Shown here: positions 11,601 through 24,544 of the stretch, piece after piece
Position numbering within the stretch: position 1 is the first letter of the stretch
Layout: every line of letters begins with the position of its first letter
DNA from: Rallus limicola
Taxonomy: Eukaryota; Chordata; Aves; Gruiformes; Rallidae
NCBI GenBank assembly: GCA_022605955.1
Contig: JAKCOZ010000102.1
Span: forward strand, 186,001-250,000
Direction of reading: 5' to 3'
Length of the DNA stretch: 64,000 nucleotides
Translations under genes and position numbers: made by a program
The notes under the pieces: generated by a model
The model's database searches: none
The model's input: the letters and a program-made list of their open reading frames with translations, nothing else
Told to the model about the DNA's origin: nothing

Positions 11601-14414
11601 CTACTCTCTCCAAGGATACAGATTCATAACCCAGTCCCCACTGCCTATTAGAATGAGTTCCAAGAGCTGGTTTCCAAAATCCCCTGCCTTGGAGCAAAAG
11701 TAAGGACAGCACGCTACACTTTTCATCACCAAAGCACCCAGGCACACCACGTGAGACAAGCCCAACACAAACGCACAAGCTGCATGACTAGACCGATACA
11801 GAGACGATCGCTTCAACTTCTCGATGCGCTCGCACAGGTCGCAGTGTCCCACCGATGCTGCCCGCATAGCCTGCCAAAGCAAAAGCCAAAGTCACAGGCC
11901 AAGGAACTGCCAAAACCCATTCCCCACCCTCCATTTTCTTACCTTGACCAATTGTTCTCCTTAGCTCCGTCACATAGGGGTGGCCACGCCGAGGCAAGTC
12001 CCCCCGATGCCATCTCGTCGCTGCACAGTTCCAGAGCTGATGCTGCTGTTTAGCGCGGGGCACGGAGAGGTCAGGGCACTTAAGCAGCTCTCCCCGACGC
12101 CATCCCATGGCGGGCAGAGGCGTGCAGTCACAACTATCAACTCTCAGTGCAGCCAGCACCAGGAGACAAAGAAACTCCTGGGCCAGCAGAAGATCAACTG
12201 AAAATCCCCTGGCTGCATTTTCTTTATTCCAAACCTAAGACCTGAGACTTGAGTAAACCTTCCACAACAATTTCACACACACTCACACACAGTTAGCCAT
12301 GCTCACTGCCCAACACCCTGGCCACACCTGCTGACACACGCCTACATCAGAGCCAGCCAAGCTGCCAAAACTGCAATGGGCCATCAGTCCAAGAGGGCGC
12401 ACGGCAAGCCCTACGATCCCGAGGCAGACGGCCGTCACAATCCACCACCAGGTAGACTAATTTGGCAGAGGTTAAACCCCCTTGCGTTCCAACCCACCTC
12501 AGATTGCTCTGGGTGGCTGGGGGCGGCTGGGCTTAACTCCTGAGGCATGTCCAATTAGGTGCGTTGGTGGGACCAGGGCTTCCCAACCCTCAGGAACAGA
12601 GCTAAGACTCAAAACAGCGTCAGGGTTCCAGTCGCTCTATTGGGCCTACAAGCAGTGGGCAAGAGAATGGGGGACCGAAAGAGAAAAGTGTGGCAAAGGG
12701 AGCCTGCTTGAGAGCAAGGGAGAGCGCAAGCACACGCTTGACAGCAAGCGTACACATGACCGCGACTGCCATACCTACCATCACACAGCTGCAGCCTGCC
12801 ATCAGTCCGAAGCAACTGCACATCAGGAGGGGAATTCCATTTCTTGCTAGTTGTCACGCTTCAGCGCTGGGTGCACAGGGGACGACCGATCCGCTGCAGA
12901 CGCGCCCACTTACGTGCCCGTTCTTCTGCGTTCTACTCTCTCCAAGGAGAAAGATTCATAACCCGGCCCCCACTGCGTATTAGAATGAGTTCCAAGAGCT
13001 GGTTTCCAAAATCCCCTGCCTTGGAGCAAAAGTAAGGACAGCACGCTACACTTTCCACCACCAAAACACCCAGGCACACCACGTGAGACAAGCCCAACAC
13101 AAACGCACAAGCTGCATGACTAGCCCGATACAGAGACGATCGCTTCACCTTCTCGATGCGCTCGCACAGGTTGCAGTGTCTTACAGATGCTGCCCGCATA
13201 GCCTGCCAAAGCAAAAGCCAAAGTCACAGGCCAAGGAACTGCCAAAACCCATTCCCCACCCTCCATTCTCTTACCTTGACCAATTGTTCGCCTTAGCTCC
13301 ATCACATAGGGGTGGCCACGCCGAGGCAAGTGCCCCCGATGCCATCTCGTCGCTGCACAGTTCCAGAGCTGATGCTGCTGTTTAGCGCAGTGCACGGAGA
13401 GGTCAGGGCACTTAAGCAGCTCTCCCCGCTGCCATCCCATGGCAGGCAGAGGCGTGCAGTCACAACAGTCAACTCTCAGTGCAGCCAGCACCAGGAGACA
13501 AAGAAACTCCTGGGCCAGCAGAAGATCAACTGAAAATCCCCTGGCTGCGTTTTCTTTATTCCAAACCTAAGACCTGAGACTTGAGTAAACCTTCCACAAC
13601 AATTTCACACACACACACACACAGTTAGCCATGCTCACTGCCAAACACCCTGGCCACACCTGCTGACACACGCCTAAATCAGAGCCAGCCAAGCTGCCAA
13701 AACTGCAATGGGCCATCACTCCAAGAGGGCGCACGGCAAGCCCTACGATCCCGAGGCAGACGGCCGTCACAATCCACCACCAGGTAGACTAATTTGGCAG
13801 AGGTTAAACCCCCTTGCGTTCCAACCCACCTCAGATTGCTCTGGGTGGCTGGGGGCGGCTGGGCTTAACTCCTGAAGCATGTCCAATTAGGTGCTTTGGT
13901 GGGACCAGGGCTTCCCAACCCTCAGGAACACAGTTAAGACTCAGAACAGCGTCAGGGTTCCAGTCGCTGTATTGGGCCAACTAGCAGCAGGCAAGAGAAT
14001 GGGGGACCGAAAGAGAAAAGTGTGGCAAAGACAGCGTGCTTGAGAGCAAGGGAGAGCGCAACCACACGCTTGACAGCAAGCGTGCGAATGACTGCGACTG
14101 CCAGACCTACCATCACACAGCTGCAGCCTGCCATCAGTCCGAAGCGACTGCACATCAGGTGGGGAATTCCATTTGTTGCTAGTTGTCACGCTTCAGCGCT
14201 GGGTGCACAGGGGACGACCGATCCGCTGCAGACGCGCCCACTTACGTGCCAGTTCTTCTGCGTTCTACTCTCTCCAAGGAGACAGATTCATAACCCGGTC
14301 CCCACTGCGTATTAGAATGAATTCCAAGAGCCAATTTCCAAAATCCCCTGCCTTGCAACAAAACTAAGGACAGCACGCTACACTTTCCACCACCAAAACA
14401 CCCAGGCACACCAC

Positions 14415-15410
14415 GTGAGACAAGCCCAACACAAACGCACAAGCTGCATGACTAGCCTGATACAGAGACGATGGCTTCACCTTCTCGATGCGCTCGCACA
14501 GGTCGCAGTGTCCCACCGATTCTGCCCGCATAGCCTGCCAAAGCAAAAGCCAAAGTCACAGGACAAGGAACTGCCAAAACCCATTCCCCACCCTCCATTC
14601 TCTTACCTTGACCAATAGTTTGCCTTAGCTCCGTCACATAGGGGTGGCCACGCCGAGGCAAGTCCCCCGGATGCCATCTCGTCGCTGCACAGTTCCAGAG
14701 CTTATGTTGCTTTTTAGCGCGGGGCACGGAGAGCTGCAGCAACTGCAATGGGCCATCAGTCCATGACAGCGAACGGCAAGCCCCACGATCCCCAGGCAGA
14801 TGGCTCTGGGTGGCTGGGGGCGGCTGGGCTTAACTCCTGAGGCATGTCCAATTAGGTGCTTTTGTGGGACCAGGGCTTCCCTACCCTCAGGAACACAGTT
14901 AAGACTCAGTACAGCGTCAGGGTTCCAGTCGCTGTATTGGGCCTACACGCAGCGGGCAAGAGAACGGGGGACCGAAAGTGCAAAGTGTGGAGAAGAGAGC
15001 GTGCTTGAGAGCAAGGGAGAGCGCAACCACACGCTTGACAGCAAGCGTGCGAATGACTGCGACTGCCATACCTACCATCACACAGCTGCAGCCTGCCATC
15101 AGTCCGAAGCGACTGCACATCTGGTGGGGAATTCCATTTGTTGCTCGTTGTCACGGTTCAGCGCTGGGTGCACAGGGGACGACCGATCCGCTGCAGACGC
15201 ACCCACTTACGTGCCAGTTCTTCTGCGTTCTACTCTCTCCAATGATACAGATTCATGAGGTTACCTCACACACCTATACAGATTCATAACCCGGTCCCCA
15301 CTGCGTATTAGAATGAATTCCAAGAGCTGATTTCCAAAATCCCCTGCCTTGCAACAAAACTAAGGACAGCACGCTACACTTTCCACCACCAAAACACCCA
15401 GGCACACCAC
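14415..15410 (+). repeat. Shortest A unit (996 bp)
   Basis: It has the 288-bp deletion (junction 14733/14734) plus a further 75-bp deletion at about 14805. There ATGGCT joins directly to CTGGGTGGCTGG, removing the part that elsewhere contains GGTAGACTAATTTGG. A shared GCT at the two breakpoints suggests microhomology-mediated loss. Confidence 0.92.
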
Positions 15411-16481
15411 GTGAGACAAGCCCAACACAAACGCACAAGCTGCATGACTAGCCTGATACAGAGACGATGGCTTCACCTTCTCGATGCGCTCGCACAGGTC
15501 GCAGTGTCCCACCGATTCTGCCCGCATAGCCGGCCAAAGCAAAAGCCAAAGTCACAGGACAAGGAACTGCCAAAACCCATTCCCCACCCTCCATTCTCTT
15601 ACCTTGACCAATAGTTTGCCTTAGCTCCGTCACATAGGGGTGGCCACGCCGAGGCAAGTCCCCCGGATGCCATCTCGTCGCTGCACAGTTCCAGAGCTTA
15701 TGTTGCTTTTTAGCGCGGGGCACGGAGAGCTGCAGCAACTGCAATGGGCCATCAGTCCATGACAGCGAACGGCAAGCCCCACGATCCCCAGGCAGATGGC
15801 TGTCGCAATCCACCACCAGGTAGACTAATTTGGCAGAGGTTAAACCCCCTTGCGTTCCATCCCACCTCAGATTGCTCTGGGTGGCTGGGGGCGGCTGGGC
15901 TTAACTCCTGAGGCATGTCCAATTAGGTGCTTTGGTGGGACCAGGGCTTCCCAACCCTCAGGAACACAGTTAAGACTCAGTACAGCGTCAGGGTTCCAGT
16001 CGCTGTATTGGGCCTACACGCAGCGGGCAAGAGAACGGGGGACCGAAAGTGCAAAGTGTGGAGAAGAGAGCGTGCTTGAGAGCAAGGGAGAGCGCAACCA
16101 CACGCTTGACAGCAAGCGTGCGAATGACTGCGACTGCCATACCTACCATCACACAGCTGCAGCCTGCCATCAGTCCGAAGCGACTGCACATCTGGTGGGG
16201 AATTCCATTTGTTGCTCGTTGTCACGGTTCAGCGCTGGGTGCACAGGGGACGACCGATCCGCTGCAGACGCACCCACTTACGTGCCAGTTCTTCTGCGTT
16301 CTACTCTCTCCAATGATACAGATTCATGAGGTTACCTCACACACCTATACAGATTCATAACCCGGTCCCCACTGCGTATTAGAATGAATTCCAAGAGCTG
16401 ATTTCCAAAATCCCCTGCCTTGCAACAAAACTAAGGACAGCACGCTACACTTTCCACCACCAAAACACCCAGGCACACCAC
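15411..16481 (+). repeat. Short A unit (1071 bp), first of an identical pair
   Basis: The deletion junction is at 15729/15730. I see no difference from the next unit over most of the sequence. Both share private variants CCGATTCTGCCC and AGCCGGCC, so they are the product of a very recent duplication. Confidence 0.92.
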
Positions 16482-17552
16482 GTGAGACAAGCCCAACACA
16501 AACGCACAAGCTGCATGACTAGCCTGATACAGAGACGATGGCTTCACCTTCTCGATGCGCTCGCACAGGTCGCAGTGTCCCACCGATTCTGCCCGCATAG
16601 CCGGCCAAAGCAAAAGCCAAAGTCACAGGACAAGGAACTGCCAAAACCCATTCCCCACCCTCCATTCTCTTACCTTGACCAATAGTTTGCCTTAGCTCCG
16701 TCACATAGGGGTGGCCACGCCGAGGCAAGTCCCCCGGATGCCATCTCGTCGCTGCACAGTTCCAGAGCTTATGTTGCTTTTTAGCGCGGGGCACGGAGAG
16801 CTGCAGCAACTGCAATGGGCCATCAGTCCATGACAGCGAACGGCAAGCCCCACGATCCCCAGGCAGATGGCTGTCGCAATCCACCACCAGGTAGACTAAT
16901 TTGGCAGAGGTTAAACCCCCTTGCGTTCCATCCCACCTCAGATTGCTCTGGGTGGCTGGGGGCGGCTGGGCTTAACTCCTGAGGCATGTCCAATTAGGTG
17001 CTTTGGTGGGACCAGGGCTTCCCAACCCTCAGGAACACAGTTAAGACTCAGTACAGCGTCAGGGTTCCAGTCGCTGTATTGGGCCTACACGCAGCGGGCA
17101 AGAGAACGGGGGACCGAAAGTGCAAAGTGTGGAGAAGAGAGCGTGCTTGAGAGCAAGGGAGAGCGCAACCACACGCTTGACAGCAAGCGTGCGAATGACT
17201 GCGACTGCCATACCTACCATCACACAGCTGCAGCCTGCCATCAGTCCGAAGCGACTGCACATCTGGTGGGGAATTCCATTTGTTGCTCGTTGTCACGGTT
17301 CAGCGCTGGGTGCACAGGGGACGACCGATCCGCTGCAGACGCACCCACTTACGTGCCAGTTCTTCTGCGTTCTACTCTCTCCAATGATACAGATTCATGA
17401 GGTTACCTCACACACCTATACAGATTCATAACCCGGTCCCCACTGCGTATTAGAATGAATTCCAAGAGCTGATTTCCAAAATCCCCTGCCTTGCAACAAA
17501 ACTAAGGACAGCACGCTACACTTTCCACCACCAAAACACCCAGGCACACCAC
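16482..17552 (+). repeat. Short A unit (1071 bp), second of an identical pair
   Basis: The deletion junction is at 16800/16801. The pair's identity breaks down after about 17590, where CCCGATACAG and GATGCTGCC replace the paired unit's variants. Confidence 0.92.
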
Positions 17553-20239
17553 GTGAGACAAGCCCAACACAAACGCACAAGCTGCATGACTAGCCCGATA
17601 CAGAGACGATGGCTTCACCTTCTCGATGCGCTCGCACAGGTCGCAGTGTCCCACCGATGCTGCCCGCATAGCCTGCCAAAGCAAAAGCCAAAGTCACAGG
17701 ACAAGGAACTGCCAAAACCCATTCCCCACCCTCCATTCTCTTACCTTGACCAATAGTTCGCCTTAGCTCCGTCACATAGGGGTGGCCACGCCGAGGCAAG
17801 TCCCCCGGATGCCATCTCGTCGCTGCACAGTTCCAGAGCTTATGCTGCTTTTTAGCGCAGGGCACGGAGAGGTCAGGGCACTTAAGCAACTCTCCCCGCT
17901 GCCATCCCATGGCGGGCAGAGGCGTGCAGTTACAACAGTCAACTCTCAGTGCAGCCAGCAGCAGGAGACAAAGAAACTCCTGGGCCAGCAGAAGATCAAC
18001 TGAAAATCCCCTGGCTGCGTTTGTTGTAGAAGGTTTACTCACGTCTCAGCTCTTAGCTTTGGAATAAAAACATTTCACACACACACACAGTTAGCCATGC
18101 TAACTGCCCAACACCCTGGCTACACCTGCTGACACACACGTAAATCAGAGCCAGCCAAGCTGCAGCAACTGCAATGGGCCATCAGTCCAAGACGGCGCAC
18201 GGCAAGCCCCACGATCCCAAGGCAGATGGCTGTCACAATCCACCACCAGGTAGACTAATTTGGCAGAGGTTAAACCCCCTTGCGTTCCAACCCACCTCAG
18301 ATTGCTCTGGGTGGCTGGGGGCGGCTGGGCTTAACTCCTGAGACATGTCCAATTAGGTGCTTTGGTGGGACCAGGGCTTCCCAACCCTCAGGAACACAGT
18401 TAAGACTCAGAACAGCGTCAGGGTTCCAGTCGCTGTATTGGGCCAACTAGCAGCAGGCAAGAGAATGGGGGACCGAAAGAGAAAAGTGTGGCAAAGACAG
18501 CGTGCTTGAGAGCAAGGGAGAGCGCAACCACACGCTTGACAGCAAGCGTGCGAATGACTGCGACTGCCAGACCTACCATCACACAGCTGCAGCCTGCCAT
18601 CAGTCCGAAGCGACTGCACATCAGGTGGGGAATTCCATTTGTTGCTAGTTGTCACGCTTCAGCGCTGGGTGCACAGGGGACGACCGATCCGCTGCAGACG
18701 CACCCACTTACGTGCCAGTTCTTCTGCGTTCTACTCTCTCCAAGGAGACAGATTCATAACCCGGTCCCCACTGCGTATTAGAATGAATTCCAAGAGCCAA
18801 TTTCCAAAATCCCCTGCCTTGCAACAAAACTAAGGACAGCACGCTACACTTTCCACCACCAAAACACCCAGGCACACCACGTGAGACAAGCCCAACACAA
18901 ATGCACAAGCTGCATGACTAGCCTGATACAGAGACGATGGCTTCACCTTCTCAATGCGCTCGCACAGGTCGCAGTGTCCCACCGATGCTGCCCGCATAGC
19001 CTGCCAAAGCAAAAGCCAAAGTCACAGGACAAGGAACTGCCAAAACCCATTCCCCACCCTCCATTCTCTTACCTTGACCAATAGTTCGCCTTAGCTCCGT
19101 CACATAGGGGTGGCCACGCCGAGGCAAGTCCCCCGGATGCCATCTCGTCGCTGCACAGTTCCAGAGCTTATGCTGCTTTTTAGCGCGGGGCACGGAGAGG
19201 TCAGGGCACTCAAGCAACTCTCCCCGACGCCATCCCATGGCGGGCAGAGGCGTGCAGTCACAACAGTCAACTCTCAGTGCAGCCAGCACCAGGAGACGAA
19301 GAAACTACTGGGCCAGCAGAAGATCAACTGAAAATCCCCTGGCTGCGTTTGTTGTAGAAGGTTTACTCAATTCTCAGCTCTTAGGTTTGGAATAAAAACA
19401 TTTCACACACACACACAGTTAGCCATGCTAACTGCCCAACACCCTGGCTACACCGGCTGACACACACGTAAATCAGAGCCAGCCAAGCTGCAGCAACTGC
19501 AATGGGCCATCAGTCCAAGAGGGCGCACGGCAAGCCCCACGATCCCAAGGCAGATGGCTGTCACAATCCACCACCAGGTAGACTAATTTGGCAGAGGTTA
19601 AACCCCCTTGCGTTCCAACCCACCTCAGATTGCTCTGGGTGGCTGGGGGCGGCTGGGCTTAACTCCTGAGGCATGTCCAATTAGGTGCTTTGGTGGGACC
19701 AGGGCTTCCCAACCCTCAGGAACACAGTTAAGACTCAGAACAGCGTCAGGGTTCCAGTCGCTGTATTGGGCCAACTAGCAGCAGGCAAGAGAATGGGGGA
19801 CCGAAAGAGAAAAGTGTGGAAAAGACAGCGTGCTTGAGAGCAAGGGAGAGCGCAACCACACGCTTGACAGCAAGCGTGCGAATGACTGCGACTGCCATAC
19901 CTACCATCACACAGCTGCAGCCTGCCATCAGTCCGAAGCGACTGCTAATCTGGTGGGGAATTCCATTTGTTGCTCGTTGTCACGGTTCAGCGCTGGGTGC
20001 ACAGGGGACGACCGATCCGCTGCAGACGCACCCACTTACGTGCCAGTTCTTCTGCGTTCTACTCTCTCCAATGATACAGATTCATGAGGTTACCTCACAC
20101 ACCTATACAGATTCATAACCCGGTCCCCACTGCCTATTAGAATGAATTCCAAGAGCTGATTTCCAAAATCCCCTGCCTTGCAACAAAACTAAGGACAGCA
20201 CGCTACACTTTCCACCACCAAAACACCCAGGCACACCAC

Positions 20240-21310
20240 GTGAGACAAGCCCAACACAAACGCACAAGCTGCATGACTAGCCTGATACAGAGACGATGGC
20301 TTCACCTTCTCGATGCGCTCGCACAGGTCGCAGTGTCCCACCGATGCTGCCCGCATAGCCTGCCAAAGCAAAAGCCAAAGTCACAGGACAAGGAACTGCC
20401 AAAACCCATTCCCCACCCTCCATTCTCTTACCTTGACCAATAGTTTGCCTTAGCTCCGTCACATAGGGGTGGCCACGCCGAGGCAAGTCCCCCAGATGCC
20501 ATCTCGTCGCTGCACAGTTCCAGAGCTTATGTTGCTTTTTAGCGCAGGGGATGGAGAGCTGCAGCAACTGCAATGGGCCATCAGTCCCTGACAGCAAACG
20601 GCAAGCCCCATGATCCCGAGGCAGATGGCTGTTGCAATCCACCACCGGGTAGACTAATTTGGCAGAGGTTAAACCCCCTTGCGTTCCAACCCACCTCAGA
20701 TTGCTCTGGGTGGCTGGGGGCGGCTGGGCTTAACTCCTGAGGCATGTCCAATTAGGTGCTTTGGTGGGACCAGGGCTTCCCAACCCTCAGGAACACAGTT
20801 AAGACTCAGTACAGCGTCAGGGTTCCAGTCGCTGTATTGGGCCTACATGCAGCGGGCAAGAGAATGGGGGACCGAAAGTGCAAAGTGTGGAGAAGAGAGC
20901 GTGCTTGAGAGCAAGGGAGAGCGCAACCACACGCTTGACAGCAAGCGTGCGAATGACTGCGACTGCCATACCTACCATCACACAGCTGCAGCCTGCCATC
21001 AGTCCGAAGCGACTGCACATCTGGTGGGGAATTCCATTTGTTGCTCGTTGTCATGGTTCAGCGCTGGGTGCACAGGGGACGACCGATCTGCTGCAGACGC
21101 ACCCACTGACGTGCCAGTTCTTCTGCGTTCTACTCTCTCCAATGATACAGATTCATGAGGTTACCTCACACACCTATACAGATTCATAACCCGGTCCCCA
21201 CTGCGTATTAGAATGAATTCCAAGAGCTGATTTCCAAAATCCCCTGCCTTGCAACAAAACTAAGGACAGCACGCTACACTTTCCACCACCAAAACACCCA
21301 GGCACACCAC
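20240..21310 (+). repeat. Short A unit (1071 bp)
   Basis: The deletion junction is at 20558/20559. It is the partner of units 1577 (offset 18663) and 3976 (offset 16264), and has the un-inverted form of the 40-bp segment. Confidence 0.92.
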
Positions 21311-21600
21311 GTGAGACAAGCCCAACACAAACGCACAAGCTGCATGACTAGCCTGATACAGAGACGATGGCTTCACCTTCTCGATGCGCTCGCACAGGTC
21401 GCAGTGTCCCACCGATGCTGCCCGCATAGCCTGCCAAAGCAAAAGCCAAAGTCACAGGACAAGGAACTGCCAAAACCCATTCCCCACCCTCCATTCTCTT
21501 ACCTTGACCAATAGTTCGCCTTAGCTCCGTCACATAGGGGTGGCCACGCCGAGGCAAGTCCCCCGGATGCCATCTCGTCGCTGCACAGTTCCAGAGCTTA

Positions 21601-24510
21601 TGCTGCTGTTCAGCGCGGGGCATGGAGAGGTCAGGGCACTTAAGCAACTCTCCCCGATGCCATCTCATGGCGGGCAGAGGCGTGCAGTCACAACAGTCAA
21701 CTCTCAGTGCAGCCAGCACCAGGAGACAAAGAAACTCCTGGGCCAGCAGAAGATCAACTGAAAATCCCCTGGCTGCGTTTTCTTTATTCCAAACCTAAGA
21801 CCTGAGACTTGAGTAAACCTTCCACAACAATTTCACACACACACACACACACACACACAGTTAGCCATGCTCACTGCCCAACACCCTGGCCACACCTGCT
21901 GACACACGCCTACATCAGAGCCAGCCAAGCTGCCAAAACTGCAATGGGCCATCAGTCCAAGAGGGCGCACGGCAAGCCCTACGATCCCGAGGCAGACGGC
22001 CGTCACAATCCACCACCAGGTAGACTAATTTGGCAAAGGTTAAACCCCCTTGCATTCCAACCCACCTCAGATTGCTCTGGGTGGCTGGGGGCGGCTGGGC
22101 TTAACTCCTGAGGCATGTCCAATTAGGTGCTTTGGTGGGACCAGGGCTTCCCAACCCTCAGGAACAGAGCTAAGACTCAAAACAGCGTCAGGGTTCCAGT
22201 CGCTCTATTGGGCCTACAAGCAGCGGGCAAGAGAATGGGGGACCGAAAGAGAAAAGTGTGGCAAAGAGAGCCTGCTTGAGAGCAAGGGAGAGCGCAAGCA
22301 CACGCTTGACAGCGAGCGTGCACATGACTGTGACTGCCATACCTACCATCACACAGCTGCAGCCTGCCATCAGTCCAAAGCGACTGCACATCAGGTGGGG
22401 AATTCCATTTCTTGCTAGTTGTCACGCTTCAGCGCTGGGTGCACAGGGGACGACCGATCCGCTGCAGACGCGCCCACTTACGTGCCCGTTCTTCCGCGTT
22501 CTACTCTCTCCAAGGATACAGATTCATAACCCGGTCCCCACTGCCTATCAGAATGAGTTCCAAGAGCTGGTTTCCAAAATCCCCTGCCTTGGAGCAAAAG
22601 TAAGGACAGCACGCTACACTTTCCACCACCAAAACACCCAGGCACACCACGTGAGACAAGCCCAACACAAACGCACAAGCTGCATGACTAGCCCGATACA
22701 GAGACGATCGCTTCACCTTCTCGATGCGCTCGCACAGGTCGCAGTGTCCCACCGATGCTGCCCGCATAGCCTGCCAAAACAAAAGCCAAAGTCACAGGCC
22801 AAGGAACTGCCAAAACCCATTCCCCACCCTCCATTCTCTTACCTTGACCAATTATTCGCCTTAGCTCCGTCACATAGGGGTGGCCACGCCGAGGCAAGTC
22901 CCCCCGATGCCATCTCGTCGCTGCACAGATCCAGAGCTGATGCTGCTGTTCAGCGCAGGGCACGGAGAGGTCAGGGCACTTAAGCAACTCTCCCCGACGC
23001 CATCCCATGGCGGGCAGAGGTGTGCAGTCACAATTGTCAACTCTCAGTGCAGCCAGCACCAGGAGACAAAGAAACTCCTGGGCCAGCAGAAGATCAACTG
23101 AAAATCCCCTGGCTGCGTTTTCTTTATTCCAAACCTAAGACCTGAGACTTGAGTAAACGTTCCACAAAAATTTCACACACACACACACACACACACAGTT
23201 AGCCATGCTCACTGCCCAACACCCTGGCCACACCTGCTGACACACGCCTACATCAGAGCCAGCCAAGCTGCCAAAACTGCAATGGGCCATCAGTCCAAGA
23301 GGGCGCACGGCAAGCCCTACGATCCCGAGGCAGACGGCCGTCACAATCCACCACCAGGTAGACTAATTTGGCAGAGGTTAAACCCCCTTGCGTTCCAACC
23401 CACCTCAGATTGCTCTGGGTGGCTGGGGGCGGCTGGGCTTAACTCCTGAGGCATGTCCAATTAGGTGCTTTGGTGGGACCAGGGCTTCCCAACCCTCAGG
23501 AACAGAGCTAAGACTCAAAACAGCGTCAGGGTTCCAGTCGCTCTATTGGGCCTACAAGCAGCGGGCAAGAGAATGGGGGACCGAAAGAGAAAAGTGTGGC
23601 AAAGAGAGCCTGCTTGAGAGCAAGGGAGAGCGCAAGCACACGCTTGACAGCAAGCGTGCACATGACTGCGACTGCCATACCTACCATCACACAGCTGCAG
23701 CCTGCCATCAGTCCGAAGCAACTGCACATCAGGAGGTGAATTCCATTTCTTGCTAGTTGTCACGCTTCAGCGCTGGGTGCACAGGGGACGACCGATCCGC
23801 TGCAGACGCGCCCACTTACGTGCCAGTTCTTCTGCGTTCTACTCTCTCCAAGGGTACAGTTTCATAACCCGGTCCCCACTGCCTATTAGAATGAGTTCCA
23901 AGAGCTGGTTTCCAAAATCCCCTGCCTTGGAGCAAAAGTAAGGACAGCACGCTACACTTTCCACCACCAAAACACCCAGGCACACCACGTGAGACAAGCC
24001 CAACACAAACGCACAAGCTGCATGACTAGCCCGATACAGAGACGATCGCTTCAAATTCTCGATGCGCTCGCACAGGTCGCAGTGTCCCACCGATGCTGCC
24101 CGCATAGCCTGCCAAAGCAAAAGCCAAAGTCACAGGACAAGGAACTGCCAAAACCCATTCCCCACCCTCCATTCTCTTACCTTGACCAATTGTTTGCCTT
24201 AGCTCCGTCACATAGGGGTGGCCACGCCGAGGCAAGTCCCCCCCGATGCCATCTCGTCGCTGCACAGTTCCAGAGCTGATGCTGCTGTTTAGCGCGAGGC
24301 CACGGAGAGGTCAGGGCACTTAAGCAACTCTCCCTGACGCCATCCCATGGCGGGCAGAGGCGTGCAGTCACAATTGTCAACTCTCAGTGCAGCCAGCACC
24401 AGGAGACAAAGAAAGTCCTGGGCCAGCAGAAGATCAACTGAAAATCCCCTGGCTGCGTTTTCTTTATTCCAAACCTAAGACCTGAGACTTGAGTAAACCT
24501 TCCACAACAA

Positions 24511-24544
<34 letters not shown>

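Larger units (their letters stand above)
5341..13870 (+). repeat. Array A block 2: seven type II units
   Basis: These units carry GCAAGCACACGCTTGAC, CTCTATTGGG and GATCGCTTCA. They also carry the inverted 46-bp module (first at 5519-5564, last near 13555). Unit lengths of 1332-1344 bp differ mainly by CA-repeat length. The block ends inside a unit: type II sequence persists to about 13770, and type I sequence (GAACACAGTTAAG) appears by 13925. This is a second recombinant boundary. Confidence 0.9.
13871..21600 (+). repeat. Array A block 3: type I and short units
   Basis: Spacings are 996, 1071, 1071, 1328, 1359 and 1071. The block contains two consecutive 1071-bp units (15411 and 16482) that look identical over most of their length. 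It ends in a chimeric unit at 21311 with the same type I-to-II switch as the unit at 5047, so the two chimeras probably descend from one event. Confidence 0.9.

Noticed and set aside
22258..22983. 241-codon plus-strand ORF, the longest in array A, and a similar 227-codon ORF at 28945-29628
   Set aside because: They exist only because TAT-TAG reads TAT-CAG in these two units, removing a stop that closes the frame in the others. No domain is visible and sister units do not keep the frame.
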